From Massilia sp. NR 4-1 (GTDB lineage Bacteria; Pseudomonadota; Gammaproteobacteria; Burkholderiales; Burkholderiaceae_D), in the NCBI RefSeq assembly GCF_001191005.1, contig NZ_CP012201.1, positions 3,844,001 through 3,908,000 on the forward strand: DNA of 64,000 bases. Direction: 5' to 3'. A program made the position numbers and the translations under genes. Of this stretch, positions 16,525 through 25,526 are shown one piece after another; within the stretch, counting starts at the first letter, position 1; each line of letters begins with the position of its first letter. A model generated the notes under the pieces. That model was not told the DNA's origin, did not search any database, and was given only the letters and a program-made list of their open reading frames with translations.

Positions 16525-18228
16525 TTACTCCTTGCGCCTGGCTTTCAGGAAGAAACGCGCGGGGTCGAGCGCCTCCACCAGCGGCGCTTCCAGCGGCAGC
16601 GGCTCGTCTTCGAGTTGACAGGCCAACAACTCGGCAGCCAGCGGCGCCCAGATCAGGCCGCGCGAGGCGTAGCCCAGCAGGCCATACAGGCCGGCATGGC
16701 GCGGCACGTCGCGCAGGCGCTCCATGCGGTATTCGGCGCCATAGTCGGGCAGCTGGCCGACCAGGGGCAGGCGGTCCGGCGCCATGCAGCGGAAACCGAC
16801 GCGGCCCTGCAGCGGAACCTGCTCCAGATGGTAGGGCGCCAGCCGTTCCGCGCCGAGGATCTGTGCGGCGCGCTGCAGGTTCTCGCGCTGGCTAGTGTCG
16901 CGCAAGGCACGCTCCTCATCGCCGTCATAAGTGGCGCCGACGCAGACGATGCCGTCCACCGCCGGCGTCATATACGCTTCGCGGCAAACCACCAGCGGCA
17001 GCGGCGGGAAGGCATCGGCCGCCAGGTGCGTGACCTGGCCGCGCATGGTGTACAGCGGCAGCGGCGCGCTCTGCGCCAGATGGCGCGCGCCGCCGCCATT
17101 GGCCAGGATCACGTTCGGCGCCTCGGCCAGCAGCTCGCCGCTGACGCCGCGCACCTGCCACAGGTCCGCCACGCGGTGCAGGGTCAGCGCCTCGCTGTGG
17201 AAGACGTGGCGCAGGCGCTCGCCGCAGGCGGCCAGCATGCTCTTGCAAGCCGAGGTGGGATAGGCCCAGCCGCTTTGTTCGAACAGCCAGGCGCCATGCG
17301 GCGTGGCCGAGCCAAGCAGGCTGCCGGCGGCGGCGGCGTCGAGCCAGCGCACGAATTCCGGCGGGTAGTTCCAGTGCTCGACCACCTCGCGCTGCAGGGC
17401 CGCGTGTTCGGCATCGCGCGCCAGTTGCAGCACGCCGCATTGCGCGCCCTTCACGGCGCGCTGGCCGCCGGCGCTGACGCCGCCCAGGCGCTGCCAGTGG
17501 CGCAGCGCGTACAGATAGGCGGCGCGCGTCAGGCGCGTCGGGATATTGTCGTCCTTCGACAGCAGTGGCATGAAGATGCCCGCGTGGTTGCCCGACGCTT
17601 CCTGCGCCGGACCGCCATGGCGCTCGACCAGCGTCACCTGCCAGCCGCGCGCGGCCAGCCGTTCGCAAGCGGCGGCGCCGGCCACGCCCGCGCCGATCAC
17701 GATGGCTTCGCGCCGCGGCCGCGGCGGACGCGGCGCCTGCGGCTTGCGGCTCGCATACAGCGCCTGCAGCCAGCCGTCCGCGGCAGCCTCGTTCTCCCAC
17801 ACAAAGCCAGCCGAGCGCAGCGCCTTCAAGTCGCCCTCCTGCGGCGCGTGCACGCGCAGGGTGGCGCCCGGCGCGGCCAGGCGCGCCAGGTTGCGCATGG
17901 CGGCGATCGGCTGCGGCAGCACGAAGGCGTTGACCCGTGCCGCGACCTGCGGCAGCCAATCATCCAGCTCGCCCACCAGCAGGTCGAGCGTGACGCGCTC
18001 GCCGTCGAGGGCCAGGCGGTGCATGCCGGGCAGGGCCAGCGGCCAGGCGGCGCGCAGGATGTCGCCCTGGCTGCCGTCCAGCGCCAGCGCGGCGGCGGGC
18101 GGCAGCGTGGCGGCAACGGCGATATAGTGCAGCGGCGCGCCGTCGGCGGGCCAGCCGCGCCAGATGGCGCCGAACTGTTCGCCGCGGCCGAAGGCGCTGT
18201 CGAAGATCACATGGCGCAGGGCTTCCAT
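16525..18228 (-). CDS. mnmC: MnmC-like FAD-dependent oxidoreductase with degenerate methyltransferase half
   Basis: 567 residues. From about residue 172 an FAD/DAO-type domain begins (AIVIGAGVAGAAACERLAARGWQVTLVER) with later motifs GNHAGIFMP and MRGQVTHL and the C-terminal GYASRGLIWAPLAAELLA, as in MnmC2, which removes the carboxymethyl group in mnm5s2U34 tRNA modification. The N-terminal region looks like a shrunken, eroded MnmC1 methyltransferase: FGRGEQFGAIW stands where MnmC has FGTGLNFL. The ATG at 18228 lies 2 nt after the tag stop, with GGGAG upstream, so both are one operon. Confidence 0.82.
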   Translation of the reverse strand: MEALRHVIFDSAFGRGEQFGAIWRGWPADGAPLHYIAVAATLPPAAALALDGSQGDILRAAWPLALPGMHRLALDGERVTLDLLVGELDDWLPQVAARVNAFVLPQPIAAMRNLARLAAPGATLRVHAPQEGDLKALRSAGFVWENEAAADGWLQALYASRKPQAPRPPRPRREAIVIGAGVAGAAACERLAARGWQVTLVERHGGPAQEASGNHAGIFMPLLSKDDNIPTRLTRAAYLYALRHWQRLGGVSAGGQRAVKGAQCGVLQLARDAEHAALQREVVEHWNYPPEFVRWLDAAAAGSLLGSATPHGAWLFEQSGWAYPTSACKSMLAACGERLRHVFHSEALTLHRVADLWQVRGVSGELLAEAPNVILANGGGARHLAQSAPLPLYTMRGQVTHLAADAFPPLPLVVCREAYMTPAVDGIVCVGATYDGDEERALRDTSQRENLQRAAQILGAERLAPYHLEQVPLQGRVGFRCMAPDRLPLVGQLPDYGAEYRMERLRDVPRHAGLYGLLGYASRGLIWAPLAAELLACQLEDEPLPLEAPLVEALDPARFFLKARRKE

Positions 18229-18230
18229 GC

Positions 18231-18788
18231 TCACGCTCCCTTGCGGCAGAAACAGGCCGGATCGTGGTCGTCGACCATGCCGATGGCCTGCATATAGGCG
18301 TAGACGATGGTGGAGCCGACGAATTTGAAGCCGCGCTTGGACAGGTCTTTCGAAATACGGTCGGACAGCGCGGTCTTGATGATGCGCTCCGGCCCCGGAT
18401 TGACGATGGGCTTGCCGTCCACATAAGCCCACAGGAATTGATCCAGGCTGCTGCCTTCGGCGCGCAGGCGCAGATAGGCTTGCGCATTGCCGACGGTGGC
18501 GGCCACTTTCAGCCGGTTGCGCACGATGCCGGGATCGGCCAGCAGCTCGGCCACCTTGTCCGGGCCGTAGGCGGCGATTTTTTCCGCATCCCAGCCATCG
18601 AAAGCGGCGCGGTAAGTCGCGCGTTTCTTGAGGATGGTTTCCCAGCTCAGGCCCGCCTGCGCGCCCTCCAGATTGAGCATCTCGAACAGGCGCAGCTCGT
18701 CGTGGCAAGGCACGCCCCACTCCTCGTCGTGGTAGGCCAGGTAGAGCGGATTGGCCGGGTTGGCCCAGGAGCAGCGGGTTTTCGTCAT
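18231..18788 (-). CDS. tag: DNA-3-methyladenine glycosylase I
   Basis: 185 residues. Typical Tag: N-terminal TRCSWANP with the zinc Cys, YHDEEWG with the zinc His, the base-pocket segment LEGAQAGLSWETILKKR, and the C-terminal zinc ligands in DHDPACFCR. It excises N3-methyladenine from alkylated DNA in the cytoplasm. Start at ATG 18788. Followed after 2 nt by the mnmC-like gene. Divergent from the OsmC gene; the 96-nt region between them contains GGATAA and TTATCC arms (18830-18850) that might be a shared regulatory site. Confidence 0.93.
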   Translation of the reverse strand: MTKTRCSWANPANPLYLAYHDEEWGVPCHDELRLFEMLNLEGAQAGLSWETILKKRATYRAAFDGWDAEKIAAYGPDKVAELLADPGIVRNRLKVAATVGNAQAYLRLRAEGSSLDQFLWAYVDGKPIVNPGPERIIKTALSDRISKDLSKRGFKFVGSTIVYAYMQAIGMVDDHDPACFCRKGA

Positions 18789-18884
18789 GACGGCAAGACG
18801 GGACAAGCACGGCCTGCCCGATTCGATTAGGATAACGCTCCGGATTATCCAATATTCGCCACACTCGCAATAGGGGGAAATATC

Positions 18885-19355
18885 ATGCAATTCGAAGCCC
18901 GTCTGGAATGGCAGCGCCAAGGCCAGGCTTTTCTCGACCAGAAGTATAGCCGCGCCCACGACTGGATCTTCGACGGCGGCCTGCGCGTGCCCGCCTCGTC
19001 CTCGCCGCTGTCGGTGCCGCTGCCGATGTCGAAAGCGGAAAATGTCGACCCCGAGGAAGCGCTGGTGGCCGCCACCTCCAGCTGCCATATGCTGTTCTTC
19101 CTGTCGATCGCGGCGCGCCGCGGCCACACGGTGGAAAGCTACAGCGACCACGCCATCGGCCTGCTGGGCAAGAACGCCGACGGCAAGCTGGCGCTGACCC
19201 GCATCGCGCTGCGGCCGCGCATCGTCTTCAGCGGCACCGCCTGGCCCAGCGCAGACGAGCTGGCAGCCATCCACCACGAAGCCCACGAAAAGTGCTACAT
19301 CGCCAATTCGCTCAAGGCCGAGGTGGTGGTCGAAGCGCCGCCGGACGCGGTTTAA
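18885..19355 (+). CDS. OsmC family peroxide-detoxifying protein
   Basis: 156 residues. The family's two catalytic cysteines are present: Cys67 in ATSSCHMLFFLS and Cys137 in HEKCYIANSL, together with the segment SKAENVDPEEALVAA. OsmC/Ohr proteins reduce organic hydroperoxides by thiols. The overall sequence fits the OsmC-like subgroup rather than Ohr. AGGGGG lies before the ATG. Divergent from tag, and convergent with the diguanylate cyclase gene 7 nt later. Confidence 0.9.
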   Translation: MQFEARLEWQRQGQAFLDQKYSRAHDWIFDGGLRVPASSSPLSVPLPMSKAENVDPEEALVAATSSCHMLFFLSIAARRGHTVESYSDHAIGLLGKNADGKLALTRIALRPRIVFSGTAWPSADELAAIHHEAHEKCYIANSLKAEVVVEAPPDAV

Positions 19356-19362
19356 GCCCGCT

Positions 19363-22113
19363 TCAGCTGCGCGGGCCGCGCAGCAGGCGCACCTGGCCTT
19401 CGTCGAGCGCGCGGTCGAGGCGATGCACCAGGCGCGAGAACAACTGCTCGGGACGGGTACTGTCGGTGCTGTACAGCGCGGCCCAGCCATTGCGGCCGGA
19501 ATGCTTGGCGATATACAGGGCCTGGTCGGCCAGCTCGACGACCTGCGACCAGTTCAGCAGGCGCGGTTGCGCCGGCAGGAAGGGGAAGCAGGCAAAGCCG
19601 ATCGAGCAGGTCTTGTCGAGGCGGCTGCCGTCGGGCAGCGCGAAAGGCCGCCCCGCCACGGCTTGGCGGATGCGCTCGGCCACCTGCTTGCCTTCGTCGC
19701 GGTGGGTGGCGCGCGCCAGCACCAGGAATTCTTCGCCGCCCCAGCGCACCAGGTAGTCGGATTCGCGGAACACTTCGCGCAGGCGCTCCTGCATCTGCAC
19801 CAGCACCGCGTCGCCGGCGCCGTGGCCATGGCTGTCGTTGACTTCCTTGAAGTGGTCGAGGTCGACCAGGAAAAACACCAGGTCCTTGTCGGGCAGGATT
19901 TCGCCGCGTTCGGCCAGCGGCGGCGTGCCAGGTTCGTCGTAGCGGCGCAGGCTGAGCGCCACGTCGGCATCCACATGCTGCAGGAAGAAGCGGCGGTTGC
20001 GCAGGCCGGTGAGCTGGTCGGTCAGGCTCACCTCTTCCAGCGCCTGGTAGGCGCGCTGCAGTTCCAGGTTCTTGTCCAGCAGTTCGGCCTGGGTGGCCGC
20101 GTTGTCCAGCGCGATGGCGCCATAGGCGCACAGGGTGCCGAAGATCAGGCGTTCGCGCTCGCCATAGGCGCGCGCCTGCAGCGACTGCACCGTCATCACG
20201 CCCAGCACGCGCTCGCCCACGGTGAGGGGCGCGAACAGCAAAGTCAGCGTGGGCAAGGTGCCGGGGATCAGGTTCGGCGTCAACGCATCGGCTCCCAGCT
20301 CAACCAGGATTTCGCGCCGCTCGCGCAGGCTGCGCACCGAGTTGGCCTGCTGGTCGGCCAACGCATAGCGCGTGGCCGGCAGCGGCTGGCCCGCTTCCAC
20401 GCCGAAGGCGCAGCGCAGATGCTGGCCATCGGCCTCCAGCAGGAAGACCGAGAAATGCGTGGCGTCGAGCAGGCCATGCACGTGGCGGTCGAGCGCGCGG
20501 AAGACGGCGTCGGCATCGAGGTGGGCGGTGATCTCCTGGCCGATGGCGCTCAAGTGGGCCAGCGTGGCATTGGTCTGCTGCAGCACGGCGGCGCGCTGGG
20601 CTTCGGCCGCCGCCAGCTGGCGGTGGTGTTCGCCCTCGGTCTGGGCGCGCTCCGTGCGGTACTGCACCTGCATGGCGATGGCGCGGTTGGTGGCGTCCTG
20701 GCTATGGGTCTTGTCGCGCGCGGCGCCGGCCTGCAGGGCGATGCCGTAGGCACGCTGGTAGTTGCCGATGGCGGCGTATTCGCGCGCCGCCGTGTCGAGC
20801 AGCGACCAGGGCACGGTATAGCCTTCGATGGCGGCGGCCAGCGCCAGCGCCTGCTCCAAATAATGCAGCACGGCGTTGGGCGCCGACAGGCTTTCCGGCG
20901 CGGGCAAGGCATGCCGTTCGTGGATCTGCGCCAGCACGCGCAAGGCGGCGATCTGGTTGCAGACGTCGCCGCTGGCACGCGCCAGCGACAGCGCCGAGCA
21001 AGCCGCCTGCTGCGCTTCGCGCGGGCGGCCCTGCTGCGACAGCGCATGCGCCTTGCCGCGCCGGGCCGCGCTCTGGAAATCGGGCTGGCCCAGGGCCGCG
21101 CCGCGCTCTTCAAGCTGGGCGAAACTGGCCAGGGCGCCGGCGTAGTCCTCCAGGTCGAGCGCCAGGTCGCCCTGGTATTCCAGCGCCACCGCGTAAGCGC
21201 GCGAAGCGGGCAGCGGCAGCAGGGTTTGCAGCGCCTTGTGCAGCAGGGTTTGTGCCGCTTCGCGCTGGCCCAGCTGGCGCAGGGTTTCCGCCGTCTGCAT
21301 CTGGCACAGGCCGATGCTCAGGGGCCAGCCGGTGGGACGGGCCAGGTCGAAGGCGCGCTGCATCCATTCGAGCGCGGCGTCGTGCGCATTCAGGCTGGTG
21401 AAACCGTTGCCGATATTGGTGGCGAGGATGATGGCGCGGCGCAGCTGGCCGCTGGCCAGGGCGGCATCGAAACCGGCCATCAGGTGGCTGATGCCGCGTC
21501 CGAATTCGGCGGACTGGAAAGCGCTGGTGCCGAGGAAGTCGCTGATCCAGCCAGCCACGGCCGGATGCGCGTCCAGCGTCTCGTCGCCGAAGCGCTGGCG
21601 CCAGCGCTCGGCCGTGCCCTGCGCGTCGCGGAAGACGGAGAACAGGGCGGTGGCGGCATCCACCACGTCGGCGCGCATGGCGTCGCCCGCGGCGCGCGCA
21701 TCGGCGCTGGCGATGGCCAGCTGGCGCTCGCATTGCGCGGCATCGCCGCAGTCGACGGCCACGCTGGCCAGCTGGCAGCGCGCGTCGGCGCGGCCGAGGG
21801 CATCGTCCAGCAGCTCATATTCGAGCAGGGCCGCTTCGGCCAGCGTGCGCGCCGCCGCCAGCTCGCCGTGCAGCCAGTGCCATTCGCTGTCGAGCAGTTG
21901 CAGGCGGGCCGCCAGCAGACGGCCTTCCGCCGCCGGCGCCAGGGGCAGCAGCGCCGCCGCTTCGGCCGCCAGCGCCTGCGCGCGCGCCAGATCGCGCTGG
22001 CGCAAATGCCAGGCCAGGCACACCAGCTGGCGCAGGCGCGCGACACCTTGCAAGACAGGCAAGTCCGCCTCGCAGCGGGCCACATCCTCGTCCAGCACAA
22101 ACAGTTCAAGCAC
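19363..22113 (-). CDS. TPR-GAF-GGDEF diguanylate cyclase
   Basis: 916 residues, no membrane segments. Residues about 1-480 are helical TPR-like repeats, 500-530 a coiled coil, 535-700 a GAF domain (HLSAIGQEITAHLDADAVF...ALDNA), and 725-890 a GGDEF domain with GGEEF at 792-796 and an upstream RESD that fits the inhibitory I-site (RxxD). It should make c-di-GMP in the cytoplasm, controlled by a ligand or partner through TPR/GAF. Start is GTG at 22113 with GAGGAA 5 nt upstream; that ribosome site lies in an 11-bp tandem duplication. Confidence 0.9.
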   Translation of the reverse strand: MLELFVLDEDVARCEADLPVLQGVARLRQLVCLAWHLRQRDLARAQALAAEAAALLPLAPAAEGRLLAARLQLLDSEWHWLHGELAAARTLAEAALLEYELLDDALGRADARCQLASVAVDCGDAAQCERQLAIASADARAAGDAMRADVVDAATALFSVFRDAQGTAERWRQRFGDETLDAHPAVAGWISDFLGTSAFQSAEFGRGISHLMAGFDAALASGQLRRAIILATNIGNGFTSLNAHDAALEWMQRAFDLARPTGWPLSIGLCQMQTAETLRQLGQREAAQTLLHKALQTLLPLPASRAYAVALEYQGDLALDLEDYAGALASFAQLEERGAALGQPDFQSAARRGKAHALSQQGRPREAQQAACSALSLARASGDVCNQIAALRVLAQIHERHALPAPESLSAPNAVLHYLEQALALAAAIEGYTVPWSLLDTAAREYAAIGNYQRAYGIALQAGAARDKTHSQDATNRAIAMQVQYRTERAQTEGEHHRQLAAAEAQRAAVLQQTNATLAHLSAIGQEITAHLDADAVFRALDRHVHGLLDATHFSVFLLEADGQHLRCAFGVEAGQPLPATRYALADQQANSVRSLRERREILVELGADALTPNLIPGTLPTLTLLFAPLTVGERVLGVMTVQSLQARAYGERERLIFGTLCAYGAIALDNAATQAELLDKNLELQRAYQALEEVSLTDQLTGLRNRRFFLQHVDADVALSLRRYDEPGTPPLAERGEILPDKDLVFFLVDLDHFKEVNDSHGHGAGDAVLVQMQERLREVFRESDYLVRWGGEEFLVLARATHRDEGKQVAERIRQAVAGRPFALPDGSRLDKTCSIGFACFPFLPAQPRLLNWSQVVELADQALYIAKHSGRNGWAALYSTDSTRPEQLFSRLVHRLDRALDEGQVRLLRGPRS

Positions 22114-22117
22114 GCTT

Positions 22118-22139
22118 ATTCCTCAATAATTCCTCAATA
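22118..22139 (-). repeat. 11-bp tandem duplication carrying the ribosome site
   Basis: ATTCCTCAATA occurs twice back to back (22118-22128 and 22129-22139). On the minus strand each copy reads TATTGAGGAAT and so offers a Shine-Dalgarno GAGGA; only the proximal one has correct spacing to the GTG start of the diguanylate cyclase. Confidence 0.75.
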
Positions 22140-22341
22140 ATTGCCGCAATACATCATCTGGCATTATTCCACAGTTCCGCACAGTGCCCTGGCGGCGTGC
22201 CCAAATGTCAGGAATAGCAAGACGCGGCGCAACAAACCAGCCGGACGGTGGGAAGAAAAATGTTGTTAAAATGCGACAATCGGGGAGGAAACGCGCCGCC
22301 GACGGCCCGTTTGGCGGCCGCGGCAGTGCGCAAGAGCGGCC

Positions 22342-23057
22342 TCAATAGCGTTCCGGCGGTGGTTTTGGCGCCGGTTTGGCCGGATTATTGGGATTGGCGG
22401 AGCTGGTCGGGCTGGCCGGATGCAAGGGATTGTCGAGATTGCCGCTGCTGTCGCGCTCGCCCGGCGGCAGACGCTCGCCGGGCTGGCTGCTGCCGCTGCG
22501 GCCTGCATCGCCGCTGCTGCCGGCCGCAGTGCCGCTTTTCAGGCTGGCGTTGAGCTGCTGCACCTGGTTCAGATGCTGCTCCACGGTGGGCTGCAACTGG
22601 GCCGCCAGCGCTTTCACGTCGGCATCCTTGGCCTGCTTCTGTGCTTTGCTGACCAGCGCATGGGCCTGGCGATGGCCTGTCACGCCCGCCTGCTCAGGTA
22701 CTGGCGGTCGAATTGCTCGCCGCTCAGGCCCTGCAACTGCTGCGCCATGGCTTTCTGCTTGCTGTCCGGTTCCGCGGGCAGGGTCAGGCCCTTGTTCTGC
22801 GCCACCTGCCTGACCGCGTCCAGGCCCTTGCCGTGATCGTCGATCATCTGTTGGGCGAAGCTGCGCACTTGTTCATTCTGCGATTTTTGCAACGCGATCC
22901 GGGCCGCTGCCACCTCGGCCATATTGGCCTGGGCCAGATCGTTCAGCAGGCGTTCGTCGCCCTTGTTCAGCGCCTGGGCCGACGCGCCGCCGGCTGCCAA
23001 TAGCGCCGCCAGCAGGCTGGCGCCGAGGCCGCGCTGCCACATCCTTGCCTTGTCCAT
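22342..23057 (-). pseudogene. DUF4142 exported protein, split by a frameshift
   Basis: The first part (23057 to a TGA at 22680) has a signal peptide (LGASLLAALLAAGGASAQA) and the N-terminal part of a DUF4142 domain (LNDLAQANMAEVAAARIAL, SFAQQMIDDHGKGLDAV), ending prematurely at DRQYLSRRA. The remainder of the domain (GHRQAHALVSKAQKQAKDADVKALAAQ) continues in the -1 frame and ends at 22342 with a Pro/Ser tail. One missing base near 22697 would restore YLSQAGVTGHRQ. A GTG overlapping the TGA (GTGA) could formally restart translation, but splitting one domain argues for a frameshift or sequencing error. ATG 23057 has AAGGA at 6 nt. Confidence 0.8.
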
Positions 23058-23154
23058 ATCCATTCCTTTCGAGGGTGAGTGAAAGGCCGCTTTCAGGACG
23101 GTGTATGTTTGGACTGGCTGTATTCTACGCGGGATCAATGGGGTGGGACGCACA

Positions 23155-23176
23155 CCACAGCCCCCAGCGGCTGTGG
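23155..23176 (-). terminator. hairpin downstream of the HxlR gene
   Basis: CCACAGCC (23155-23162), loop CCCAGC, GGCTGTGG (23169-23176): a perfect 8-bp stem starting 18 nt after the HxlR stop codon. No U tract follows, so termination is likely but not certain. Confidence 0.45.
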
Positions 23177-23193
23177 CGCCATCCCTCCTGCCG

Positions 23194-23700
23194 TCAGCTA
23201 TGCGTTTGCGGCTGACGCTTGCTCACTTCATTCAGGCGCATGCGCATGATTTCATTGGCGGCCGGGCCCGGCGCGAACATATAGTCCTCGTCGTTGATGG
23301 CCAGGCCGCTGTTGGCGTCCACCAGCACCTGGTCGGCCGGCTTGCCGGTTTCGCGGCTGACCACCAGCAGGCTGGCCCCTTCGGGCGCCAGATGCTCATT
23401 GCCCCAGGCCACGAAAGCCAGCAGCACCGGTTTGAAATCGCGGCCGGCCTTGGTCAGGATGTACTCGTAACGCGGCGGCCGGTTGCTGTACAGGCGCTTT
23501 TCCATCAAGCCGCCTTCCACCAGGCCCGCCAGACGGCGCGTCAGCATATTCGGCGCAATCTTCAGGCTCTTCTCGAACTCGTCGAAACGCGTCAAGCCAT
23601 AGAAGGCGTCACGCAGAATCAGGATGCTCCACCACTCCCCCACTTTACCCAGGCTACGGGCGATGGGGCACGGCATCTGGCCAAAATCAGTATGTTTCAT
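23194..23700 (-). CDS. HxlR family transcriptional regulator
   Basis: 168 residues from ATG 23700, which has GGGAGG 5 nt upstream. The classic HxlR start is visible: CPIARSLGKVGEWWSILILRDAFYGLTRFDEFEKSLKIAPNMLTRRLAGLVEGGLMEKRLY, with the conserved Cys before the winged helix, then YEYILTKAGRDFKPVLLAFVAWG. A C-terminal extension of about 60 residues is longer than the minimal family. These regulators often respond to aldehydes or oxidants through the Cys. The target is not visible; neighbours are unrelated. Confidence 0.9.
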   Translation of the reverse strand: MKHTDFGQMPCPIARSLGKVGEWWSILILRDAFYGLTRFDEFEKSLKIAPNMLTRRLAGLVEGGLMEKRLYSNRPPRYEYILTKAGRDFKPVLLAFVAWGNEHLAPEGASLLVVSRETGKPADQVLVDANSGLAINDEDYMFAPGPAANEIMRMRLNEVSKRQPQTHS

Positions 23701-24173
23701 TACAACCTCCCTGTCGGTCTGTTTAGCAAAGTCCCCCCACGCCATCGCGCTACGCGGGGACACAATTCGGGCATTCACTTGCAAAATGAATGTCACTGCA
23801 GTAGCCTGTGAGGGCTAGCAAAACAATTGGTGACAATGTGTGATTTTTATCCCTGCCCATCTACGTGAATATCCTCATGCGATGAGCCCGGTTTACACTA
23901 TGAAAACCCACCTACTTTGTACATCCAAAAAGGGGCTTAGAAACTCTCGAATAGTCACCCACTAAATCTCTCCAAAAATCACATCGCGCGTGCAAGCCGC
24001 ATGGAGTTTGATTTGTGACATTTCGCGTAAATTCCTGTGGGATACAATTTTTCCTGTAGAGATAGCCCGCAGCAGCTTGCGGCGCATCGCTCCGGCCCAC
24101 CCAAACCCGTGGCCGGCTGCCCGGCTCCGTAGCGGCCGCAAGTACGCTACACACCCCGACCATGTGTGCTTGA
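23701..24173. other. 473-nt intergenic region, lower GC
   Basis: Lies between the divergent HxlR gene and the small SCPU-like gene. It is clearly AT-richer than its surroundings between 23810 and 24060. No convincing ORF, tRNA or long repeat was seen. Candidate -10 boxes exist (TACAAT near 24042) without a matching -35. Confidence 0.5.
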
Positions 24174-24512
24174 ATGAAAATCTTGTCTCTTAGTGCAATT
24201 TTGTGCAGCCTGTTGCTGAGCGCGCCGCTCGCGGCCCACGCCGCCGGCAAACGCAGCGCCACCATGCAAGTGTCGTTTACCATCGTCGCCGCCTGCGACA
24301 TCAACCGCGCCGCCGACACGAACACCGGCCCGGTGGTCGATTGCCCCGCCGCCACCCCATACCAAGTGCAGCGCGCCAGCAACAGCGCGCGCTCCGCAGA
24401 CCCAGCCCGCAACGCCGCCAGCCCGGCCGCCACGGCCGCCGACACCGGCGCCGCCCGCCTGCAGGCGCCCGCCAGCGACAGCGCCGCGCCGCTGTGGACG
24501 GTCTACTTCTAA
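24174..24512 (+). CDS. small exported protein resembling a truncated SCPU pilin
   Basis: 112 residues with a clear signal peptide (MKILSLSAILCSLLLSAPLAAHAA). The next part, MQVSFTIVAACDI...VDCPAATPYQV, repeats the strand and Cys pattern of SCPU (spore coat U) pilins (compare TMKIIADCTI and VTCTNTTPYNL in the major subunit at 28751). The middle is Ala-rich and the end, LWTVYF, matches the pilin C-terminal strand (TATVYF). The core strands are missing. It points toward the tip-adhesin gene with only 3 nt between stops. It could be a decayed pilin or a small accessory. No good ribosome site is visible. Confidence 0.6.
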   Translation: MKILSLSAILCSLLLSAPLAAHAAGKRSATMQVSFTIVAACDINRAADTNTGPVVDCPAATPYQVQRASNSARSADPARNAASPAATAADTGAARLQAPASDSAAPLWTVYF

Positions 24513-24515
24513 GCC

Positions 24516-25526
24516 TCAGAACACAATCGTCGCCGTCACCGTATCGCTGTAATCGCCAGGCGACGGCGTGGTCTGCGCCGGCACCCGGCCATACAGGGTG
24601 ATCGGCTGGGCCGCTCCCGTGCCGGTGCCGCTCACCATGCTGGTGCCGCTCAAGCCGTCGCCCCAGATGGCGCCATCGAGCACGGCGGAAATCTCATAGG
24701 AAATGGTTTCGCCCGTCGCCGTCTTGCGCATGCGGCGCGCCGCCACATTGCCGCTGACCGTGCCGCCATTCAGGGCGATGCGGTAAGCGTTGTTATTGGT
24801 ACACTGCACCGACAAGGAGGCCGTGGTGCGGATGGCGCTGCTGAGCAGGCTGCGGTTGCCGAAGGCCAGGTTGCCCGCCGAAATCAGGCAGTTGTTGACC
24901 ACCGTGGCCTGGACCTGGAAGGTGAAGGTGGCGCTGCTGCCCGTGGTGCAGGCCGGCTGCACCAGGTTGTAGAAGGCATAGCTGATGCTGGCCGCGCTGG
25001 TGAAGCTGGAACTGTAGACGGTATCGGAATCGCTGACGGTGGCCACGCCCGCCAGCGCGGCCGCGGCGATCTTGCCGTACACCGTGAAATTGCGCATGAT
25101 CGTGCCGCCGGTCAGCAGCGGCGCCGTGCCGGTGACGGTGATCGGCGTCGGCGTGCCCGCCAGCGCCGGCGAGCCCCAGATCGAGGCGGCGGCATAGCTG
25201 TTGTCGCGGTAGAGGTTGTAGTTCAGGCGCAGCGCGCCATTGCCCAGCGCGCGCGGATTGCTGCCGGTGGAATTCGAGCCCAGGCCGGCGTTGACGCACA
25301 CCACCACATTCGGAAACAGCAGCAGGAAAGGCGGCGTCGGCGACAGCAGGCTCCAGGTGCACGTCACCACGCCGCTGCCGTTGGCGAAATAGTCGGAACC
25401 CGGCACCGGACTCACCGAGGTGAAGCTGATGTCGCTCAGCGTGGCGCTGCAGCTGTCGGCGCGCGCGCTGCCGGCCAGCCCAAGCCCGCCGCACAGCAAC
25501 AGCGCCAAGCCAGGGCCGCAGCGCAT
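24516..25526 (-). CDS. SCPU-domain protein, putative pilus tip adhesin
   Basis: 336 residues with a signal peptide (GLALLLCGGLGLAGSARA) and two SCPU domains. The first covers about residues 23-180 (SCSATLSDISFTSVSPVPGSDY...) and the second about 185-336, ending DTVTATIVF, the donor-strand-type C-terminus. Two-domain subunits at the end of archaic chaperone-usher operons are typically tip adhesins (as CsuE). The start ATG overlaps the usher stop by one base (TGATG). Role in surface attachment is inferred from this family. Confidence 0.85.
   Translation of the reverse strand: MRCGPGLALLLCGGLGLAGSARADSCSATLSDISFTSVSPVPGSDYFANGSGVVTCTWSLLSPTPPFLLLFPNVVVCVNAGLGSNSTGSNPRALGNGALRLNYNLYRDNSYAAASIWGSPALAGTPTPITVTGTAPLLTGGTIMRNFTVYGKIAAAALAGVATVSDSDTVYSSSFTSAASISYAFYNLVQPACTTGSSATFTFQVQATVVNNCLISAGNLAFGNRSLLSSAIRTTASLSVQCTNNNAYRIALNGGTVSGNVAARRMRKTATGETISYEISAVLDGAIWGDGLSGTSMVSGTGTGAAQPITLYGRVPAQTTPSPGDYSDTVTATIVF

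Noticed and set aside
18229..18870. Extension of the MnmC-like ORF through tag
   Set aside because: The frame runs antiphase through the clearly coding tag gene; the start at 18228 just follows the tag stop.
23810..24060. AT-rich patch considered as a horizontally acquired island or attachment site
   Set aside because: No integrase, tRNA end or direct repeats; it is short and more likely a regulatory spacer.
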